This document shows, in pieces, positions 22,257 through 25,525 of a stretch of 25,525 nucleotides of DNA. This DNA comes from JBIOUF01 sp044866695 (GTDB lineage: Bacteria; Actinomycetota; Actinomycetes; Propionibacteriales; Nocardioidaceae): assembly GCA_044866695.1 (NCBI GenBank), contig JBIOUF010000045.1, positions 1 to 25,525 on the forward strand, in the 5' to 3' direction. A program made the translations under genes and the position numbers. The first letter of the stretch is position 1; each line of letters starts with the position of its first letter. The notes under the pieces were generated by a model. It was given only the letters and a program-made list of their open reading frames with translations. It had not been told where the DNA came from and did not search any database.

Positions 22257-23012
22257 ATGACGTATGCGCCGCCAGAGCTTCTGGATCTGCGTCACTATCT
22301 GCAGCCGATCACCGGCCTGCCCGACTCGGCGCTGGGCATCGTCGGCGACGAGGACCACCACGGCGGCTACCACCACGGCTGGGACGACCGGGCCGGCGAC
22401 GGCGACTACAGCTGGGACGAGTCCACCCGGGACTGGAACCACAAGACCAACGCGGCATCCGGGTTCGACATCGGCATGTTCGCCCGGCTCCGGGAACTGT
22501 CCAACTGGCTGGTCGCCGAATGCGCGGCCGGCGCCGCGGACACCCTGGACATCCGGGAGGTCATCTACAGCCCGGATGGGAAGACGGTCAAGCGGTGGGA
22601 CCGGTTGGGCATCCGCTCGACCGGCGACTCGAGTCACCTGACCCACACCCACATCAGCTATTTCCGTGACGCCGAGGCCCGCGACAAGACGGGCCCTTTC
22701 CGGCGCTTCTTTGAAGGAGAAGGCATGGCCTACGACCGCGACAACGCCTGGCGCTGGCAGGGCTACCTCCACGGCGACGAGACGATCGAGATTCCGGAGA
22801 CCGACGCGGCAGGGTCGGCGGTGAAGTTCACCCACGAGAACAAGCCTCAGCAGCAATGGGACCGCATCGAGAAGGCGGTGGCCGCCATCGCTGTGCCCGC
22901 CCCGGCACCGGTCGACCCTGCCGCACTGAAGGCGGTCCTGCTCGATCCTGAGGTGCTCACCGCGATCGCTGCGGCGGTCGCCGACGAAGACCACCGCCGC
23001 TCGGCGGACTGA
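22257..23012 (+). CDS. Endolysin, M15-like peptidase domain
   Basis: A 251-residue protein with AAGGAGGGG before ATG 22257. Residues about 25-140 hold a candidate zinc peptidase site: His in GYHHGW (39/40), Asp in ASGFDIGMF (71) and His in THTHISYF (130, 132). The final H-x-H with a following strand resembles M15 D-Ala-D-Ala peptidases, which cut peptidoglycan cross-links. The spacing of the first His and the Asp is wider than in classical M15 enzymes, so substrate is uncertain. The C-terminal 95 residues have MAYDRDNAWRWQGYL and an acidic/Ala-rich end, possibly a wall-binding or oligomer part. An internal start at 22725 is likely. No secretion signal, so a holin is needed. Confidence 0.78.
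   Translation: MTYAPPELLDLRHYLQPITGLPDSALGIVGDEDHHGGYHHGWDDRAGDGDYSWDESTRDWNHKTNAASGFDIGMFARLRELSNWLVAECAAGAADTLDIREVIYSPDGKTVKRWDRLGIRSTGDSSHLTHTHISYFRDAEARDKTGPFRRFFEGEGMAYDRDNAWRWQGYLHGDETIEIPETDAAGSAVKFTHENKPQQQWDRIEKAVAAIAVPAPAPVDPAALKAVLLDPEVLTAIAAAVADEDHRRSAD
22725..23012 (+). CDS. Probable internal-start product of the endolysin C-terminus
   Basis: AAGGAG (22714-22719) lies 5 bases before ATG 22725, in frame with the endolysin at residue 157, just after the peptidase-like domain. It would give a 95-residue C-terminal protein. Some endolysins make such internal products that join the full-length enzyme and add wall-binding subunits. The position on a domain boundary supports it. Confidence 0.5.
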   Translation: MAYDRDNAWRWQGYLHGDETIEIPETDAAGSAVKFTHENKPQQQWDRIEKAVAAIAVPAPAPVDPAALKAVLLDPEVLTAIAAAVADEDHRRSAD

Positions 23013-23017
23013 CGCAG

Positions 23018-23452
23018 ATGCCCCTACACCGGCCGATCGTCATCGTGTCAGGGCGCCGACGCCCGCACGAGATCCTGCTTCTGGCCACATCCGTCCCGCT
23101 CGGGGTGGGCATGCTGGCCACGGCGCCGACACCGCAGTCGATGATGGCGGTGATGCCGGCCTGGCTGGTGACGGTGTGGGCGGTGAGCCTGGTGGTGTCG
23201 GGTGCGGTCGGGCTGGTGGCGATCTGGTGGCGCGGTGACCCGCTGCGGGCGCTGCGAGCGGAGGCCGGGTCGCTGATCATCAACGCCGGTGCGTTGATCA
23301 CGTTTGCGGGTGCCGCGTTCGTGGTGGCCGGATGGCGGGCCTGGTTCGTCGGCGGGTTCTTCGCCGGCTGGGGTGTGGCCAACCTGTGGCGGGCCGCCCA
23401 GATCGGACGCGAGACCCGCGAGATGATCGAGTTGGGGAGAGGTCGGCAGTGA
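23018..23452 (+). CDS. Four-helix membrane protein, lysis cassette
   Basis: A 144-residue protein from ATG 23018, 5 bases after the endolysin stop; the ribosome binding site is weak. Four hydrophobic stretches are visible, near residues 18-36, 46-72, 83-105 and 107-125. It has a basic N-terminus (HRPIVIVSGRRRPHE) and a charged C-terminal end. The stop overlaps the next start in a GTGA arrangement. The position after the endolysin suggests a holin or holin partner, although four helices and the length are also seen in other phage membrane proteins. No named holin family is recognised. Confidence 0.7.
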   Translation: MPLHRPIVIVSGRRRPHEILLLATSVPLGVGMLATAPTPQSMMAVMPAWLVTVWAVSLVVSGAVGLVAIWWRGDPLRALRAEAGSLIINAGALITFAGAAFVVAGWRAWFVGGFFAGWGVANLWRAAQIGRETREMIELGRGRQ

Positions 23453-23829
23453 ACTGGACGGCTGCGCTCTCCGGCGGTCTGGGTGTGGCCGTGGTGTCCG
23501 GCCTGGTGATGATCGTACGCGCGTTGCTGGGGCGTCCGCTGATCCAGGCGTCGGCCGCTGACAGGCTCTCGGAGTCGGCTCTCAAGCTGATCGCATCCGC
23601 GCAGAAGGCGGCCGAACGCGCGGAGTCCGACGCCGACGAGGCGCGCCGAGAGGCCGCCGATGCGCGGCGTGAAGCGGTGGAGGCGCGACGGGCAGCAGAT
23701 GATGCCGAGCGTTCGGTGCGCTACTTTCGCGCGGCCATCCTGTCGCCAAGTGCCACGCTGGAAGGGCTCAGGGCGATGGTGAGCGAGGGCCCCGGTAACG
23801 GCGTCCTCCCGGCGCGGGAGAGCCACTAA
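23449..23829 (+). CDS. One-helix membrane protein with coiled coil
   Basis: A 126-residue protein from GTG 23449, overlapping the previous stop. One membrane helix spans about residues 5-27, followed by a long charged helix (about 45-100) with repeated EARREAADARRE-type units, a coiled coil. The frame is open upstream to 23332, but that overlaps the preceding membrane gene and is excluded. One-helix proteins with a cytoplasmic coiled coil are common next to actinophage endolysins and may act as holin, antiholin or spanin-like partner. The Arg-rich coiled coil argues for oligomers at the membrane. Confidence 0.7.
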   Translation: MNWTAALSGGLGVAVVSGLVMIVRALLGRPLIQASAADRLSESALKLIASAQKAAERAESDADEARREAADARREAVEARRAADDAERSVRYFRAAILSPSATLEGLRAMVSEGPGNGVLPARESH

Positions 23830-23840
23830 TGGGCGCCCTG

Positions 23841-24080
23841 CTAGCGGACCTGCCGCCACAGTCCGTAGGTGAACTGGGCTTTACGCCGCTCAAGCTCGGC
23901 CCTGGCACGCTGTTCCCGGTCGTCGCCGGCGAACGATTCGCCCTTGCGTTGGCTGCCCCTGCTGCCCCATTCGACCCGCCACGCCTGCGAGTAAGGCTCG
24001 TCGACCTGGCGCTTCAACCACAGCTGCCAGATGGCGATCTCGCCGTGCGCTTCCCAGTGCTCGACTACTTGCCAGCCCAC
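23841..24080 (-). CDS. Small Trp-rich protein, reverse strand
   Basis: A 79-residue reverse-strand frame from GTG 24080, limited by an upstream in-frame stop (TGA, within about 6 codons). It is Trp- and Glu-rich: MGWQVVEHWEAHGEIAIWQL, then KRQVDEPYSQAWRVEW and a charged 'DREQRARAELERRKAQF' helix. The overlapping forward frame has a low-complexity Leu/Ala/Pro sequence typical of a shadow, which supports this strand. The ribosome site is weak (GAGATGG). A LexA-type operator (24093-24108) lies 13 bases upstream, so SOS control of this gene is one reading. No family is recognised. Confidence 0.55.
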   Translation of the reverse strand: MGWQVVEHWEAHGEIAIWQLWLKRQVDEPYSQAWRVEWGSRGSQRKGESFAGDDREQRARAELERRKAQFTYGLWRQVR

Positions 24081-24092
24081 GCCCGCACCATC

Positions 24093-24108
24093 TCAAACAT
24101 GTGTTCGA
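24093..24108 (-). promoter_or_regulatory. LexA-type SOS operator
   Basis: The reverse strand reads TCGAACACATGTTTGA. Its core CGAACACATGTTTG (24094-24107) is a full match to the Gram-positive LexA consensus CGAACRNRYGTTYG. With equal base frequencies such a match is expected about once in 4 million positions, or about 0.006 in this window. It lies between the reverse-strand Trp-rich gene and the forward two-helix gene. A forward -35-like TTGCCA (24069-24074) precedes it. Confidence 0.7.
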
Positions 24109-24132
24109 TTCGCAAGCGAGGAGGCTCGATCC

Positions 24133-24270
24133 GTGGCTGCCGCCATCTTCCTGCTGATCTCGATCATTCTGCTTGGCGCCTCCTACTGGAACGGGCGCCT
24201 CATCGGGCCGGGGCTCGCCTCGGTCGTTGTGGCCGTCTACCTGCTGCCACACCTGGCACAACTGAACTGA
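24133..24270 (+). CDS. Small two-helix membrane protein (holin-like)
   Basis: A 45-residue protein from GTG 24133 with a strong GAGGAGG (24118-24124). It consists almost wholly of two hydrophobic helices, 'AAAIFLLISIILLGAS' and 'GLASVVVAVYLLPHLA', joined by a short polar loop YWNGRLIGP. It ends one base into the ATG of a possible longer version of the next gene. Small two-helix proteins of this size next to endolysins are often pinholin or holin-like. The frame is open further upstream to 24031, but the upstream codons give a Cys/Thr/Pro-rich sequence that looks non-coding. The LexA-type box is 25 bases before the start. Confidence 0.6.
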   Translation: MAAAIFLLISIILLGASYWNGRLIGPGLASVVVAVYLLPHLAQLN

Positions 24271-24305
24271 TGGCCAAACACCGCCTACACCGCGAGGAGG
24301 GCGCA

Positions 24306-24503
24306 ATGTTTTCCCAGCTCAAGCCCTACCGCAAGGCCTGGGTCGCCGGTACGGCCATGGCGTTGATCGCCGGGCTGGAGGTCGCACAGAAGGTGATCCC
24401 GATGTCCGACGCCTGGCGCGGCTGGATCACCGTGGTCCTGGCCGTTGCCGGAACGTTCCTTACCTGGCGGGTACCCAACGCAAAGGCGGTCAACAACGAA
24501 TGA
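24306..24503 (+). CDS. Small holin-like membrane protein
   Basis: A 65-residue protein from ATG 24306 with GAGGAGG nearby. An alternative in-frame ATG at 24270 would add 12 residues. It has two hydrophobic parts, 'AWVAGTAMALIAGLEVA' and 'GWITVVLAVAGTFLTW', with a short loop, and a charged tail. The layout of a basic N-terminus, two helices and a charged tail is that of class II holins or holin partners. The stop overlaps the next start (ATGA). It is the most holin-like of the small membrane proteins here by size and layout. The frame continues upstream to 23829, but that part is a shadow opposite the reverse-strand gene. Confidence 0.7.
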   Translation: MFSQLKPYRKAWVAGTAMALIAGLEVAQKVIPMSDAWRGWITVVLAVAGTFLTWRVPNAKAVNNE

Positions 24504-24772
24504 TCCCGGATATACGCGGCAAGGTCACCGATTACGATGCGGTGGCCACCTGGAGCGTTGACGACACGAGCATCATCTCCTTCACCGACAACGGAGACGG
24601 CACCGCCACCGCAGCGGCCACCGGCACGCTGGGCACCGCCAACGTCCATGTGACGGTGACCGACGGCGTCTCGACCTTCGACGGTGATCTGCAGATCGTC
24701 GTGGTCGCCGGACTCGCCGAGCGGATCAACGTCGTGGCAGGCGCGCCGACCGAGGTAACACCTGACGCGTAA
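24500..24772 (+). CDS. Small Ig-like (Big_2-type) protein
   Basis: A 90-residue protein from ATG 24500, overlapping the previous stop. It has the Ig-like pattern AVATWSVDDTSIISF, then 'GDGTATAAATGTLGTANVH' and VTVTDG, and ends in a strand 'DLQIVVVAGLAERINVV'. Related proteins I recall from actinophages are about 120 residues with an additional N-terminal strand set, so this copy may be short at the front. It may be a virion surface protein expressed from the end of the late operon, since it is followed by the main terminator. No signal peptide is seen. Confidence 0.65.
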   Translation: MIPDIRGKVTDYDAVATWSVDDTSIISFTDNGDGTATAAATGTLGTANVHVTVTDGVSTFDGDLQIVVVAGLAERINVVAGAPTEVTPDA

Positions 24773-24800
24773 CAGCGCATCGTCCCGCGTGGGTACGACA

Positions 24801-24834
24801 GCCTCGTCCACTTCGGTGGGCGAGGCTTCTTTTT
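24801..24834 (+). terminator. Intrinsic terminator of the late operon
   Basis: GCCTCGTCCAC (24801-24811) pairs with GTGGGCGAGGC (24816-24826), with one T-G wobble, across a TTCG tetraloop. TTCTTTTT follows. It lies 28 bases after the Ig-like gene and separates the late block from hicAB. Confidence 0.93.
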
Positions 24835-24968
24835 GCCGCCTGCATCCGCCACCGCGCGATCAGTTGGTTGACCCTGCCGGGCCGCTGGACCGGCTCCATT
24901 CGTCGTCACCCGGGCGGATTAGACCGATCACGCGAAAGCGACATGAATGTGCGAGTGCGATGGTGTCA

Positions 24969-25005
24969 TATAGGCCATGGTGACTACCTTGATGCCTTAC
25001 GCATC
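24969..25005 (+). promoter_or_regulatory. Candidate hicAB promoter and operator
   Basis: TATAGG (24969-24974) could be a -10 element; no good -35 is seen. Downstream, GATGC (24991-24995) and GCATC (25001-25005) form a perfect 5-bp inverted repeat with a 5-base spacer, a possible autoregulatory site just before hicA. The 24773-25025 gap holds otherwise only the terminator. Confidence 0.35.
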
Positions 25006-25025
25006 TAGACGCGCCGGAGGTCGCC

Positions 25026-25244
25026 GTGCCACGGTGGTGGAAGAAACAACTACCGAAGACGATGACGCAACGTCAAGCCCGATCGTTGCTTGAGGCGAAT
25101 GGGTGGAAATGCACGATTGGCGGGAAACACAACGTCAAGATGGTGAAGGATGGGTGTAGACCCATCACGTTGCCGCAACATAACAACCAGGTCTACCCGC
25201 AAGGCCTGACTGAGGCGATCCTCAAGCAGGCCGGGCTGAAGTGA
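25026..25244 (+). CDS. hicA: HicA family toxin (mRNA interferase)
   Basis: A 72-residue protein from GTG 25026 with GGAGG upstream. HicA toxins have a small double-stranded-RNA-binding-like fold and cut mRNA with an active-site His. Here the His is in GGKHNVKM (H35), and 'RPITLPQHNNQVYPQGLTE' with 'AILKQAGLK' is the classical C-terminal half. The usual G-S-H reads G-K-H, and the N-terminus carries about 12 extra residues (PRWWKKQLPKT). The gene lies after the late terminator in low-GC DNA (I count 31/60 for 25081-25140), so it was probably gained separately. The antitoxin gene follows after 15 bases. Such pairs in prophages may stabilise the element or block other phages. Confidence 0.85.
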   Translation: MPRWWKKQLPKTMTQRQARSLLEANGWKCTIGGKHNVKMVKDGCRPITLPQHNNQVYPQGLTEAILKQAGLK

Positions 25245-25259
25245 GCGGAGGAGGTGGGC

Positions 25260-25502
25260 ATGTCCGAAGAGCGCGTAGTCACGATCGCCATCCACGAGGA
25301 AGGCGACTCGCTGTGGGCTGAGGTGCTGGAGCTGCCAGGATGCTTCGCCACTGGCTCGACCCCACAGGAGCTCCAGCTAGCACTGGAAGAGGCCGTCGGC
25401 ATGTACCTGTCGGCGGACAGCGAGCCCGTCACGGCCGAACTCAAGGCCAAGGAAGAGCTGACCCCGGTCCGCCAAGTGCCAGCACGGCTCTGCCTGGTCT
25501 GA
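25260..25502 (+). CDS. hicB: HicB family antitoxin, short form
   Basis: An 80-residue protein from ATG 25260. GGAGGAGG lies just upstream; an in-frame GTG at 25254 would start inside that site and is not chosen. It has the HicB partial RNase-H-like fold: VVTIAIHEEGDSLWAEV, then LELPGCFATGSTPQE and helix 'LQLALEEAVGMYLSA'. HicB neutralises HicA by covering its active site. The C-terminal 25 residues show no clear helix-turn-helix or ribbon-helix-helix, so this is the short type, and DNA binding for autoregulation is uncertain. The toxin-first order is usual for hicAB. Confidence 0.88.
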   Translation: MSEERVVTIAIHEEGDSLWAEVLELPGCFATGSTPQELQLALEEAVGMYLSADSEPVTAELKAKEELTPVRQVPARLCLV

Positions 25503-25525
25503 CCCAATACCTATGTCGGCGCCCG

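Noticed and set aside
23829..24305. Forward upstream extension of the last holin-like gene
   Set aside because: It gives a Leu/Ala/Pro-rich sequence opposite a more natural reverse-strand protein, and the strong ribosome site is at ATG 24306.
24789..24983. 64-residue forward frame after the Ig-like gene
   Set aside because: It runs through the terminator hairpin and has no ribosome binding site.
1..25525. tRNA genes, attachment site, integrase
   Set aside because: No cloverleaf, direct-repeat att core or recombinase gene was recognised.

Overview
The window is a nearly complete late (virion and lysis) block of a long-tailed siphovirus or prophage of a high-GC Gram-positive host, most likely an actinomycete. 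This rests on the high GC with G/C-biased third positions, frequent GTG starts with GGAGG-type ribosome binding sites, actinophage-type TerL, tail-tip and lysis proteins, and a perfect match to the Gram-positive LexA operator. No integrase, repressor, replication gene, tRNA or CRISPR array is visible, so phage and integrated prophage cannot be told apart here.

Left part (1-7375): small and large terminase, a two-helix membrane peptide, portal, a small basic-tailed protein, and a 1090-residue modular protein where a MuF-like minor capsid protein is usually found. It ends at an intrinsic terminator. Centre (7406-16331): a fused protease/scaffold/major capsid gene with a probable internal start, two small beta-rich head proteins, an Ig-connector fusion, a tail terminator, a cluster of small accessory virion proteins (one with six exact 20-residue repeats), two tandem related tail-tube proteins, an HK97 gp10-like protein, and a tail assembly chaperone with a C CCC CCG -1 frameshift site.

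Right part (16311-25525): a low-GC reverse-strand gene for a membrane-anchored protein sits between the chaperone and the tape measure gene. Next come a conserved tail protein, a tail hub with an inserted lectin-like domain, a fibre-tip protein, an M15-like endolysin with a probable internal start, and several very small membrane proteins. A second reverse-strand gene and a LexA-type operator lie inside this lysis region. A small Ig-like gene and a strong UUCG-loop terminator close the block, and a low-GC hicAB toxin-antitoxin pair follows.

The layout fits one rightward late transcript (packaging, head, connector, tail, lysis) interrupted by independently expressed inserts. The most unusual points are the 1090-residue portal-adjacent protein, the capsid gene with its nested reading start, the reverse-strand membrane gene inside the tail operon, and the LexA box in the lysis cassette. 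Functions are assigned from motifs and gene order by eye; no database search was made.
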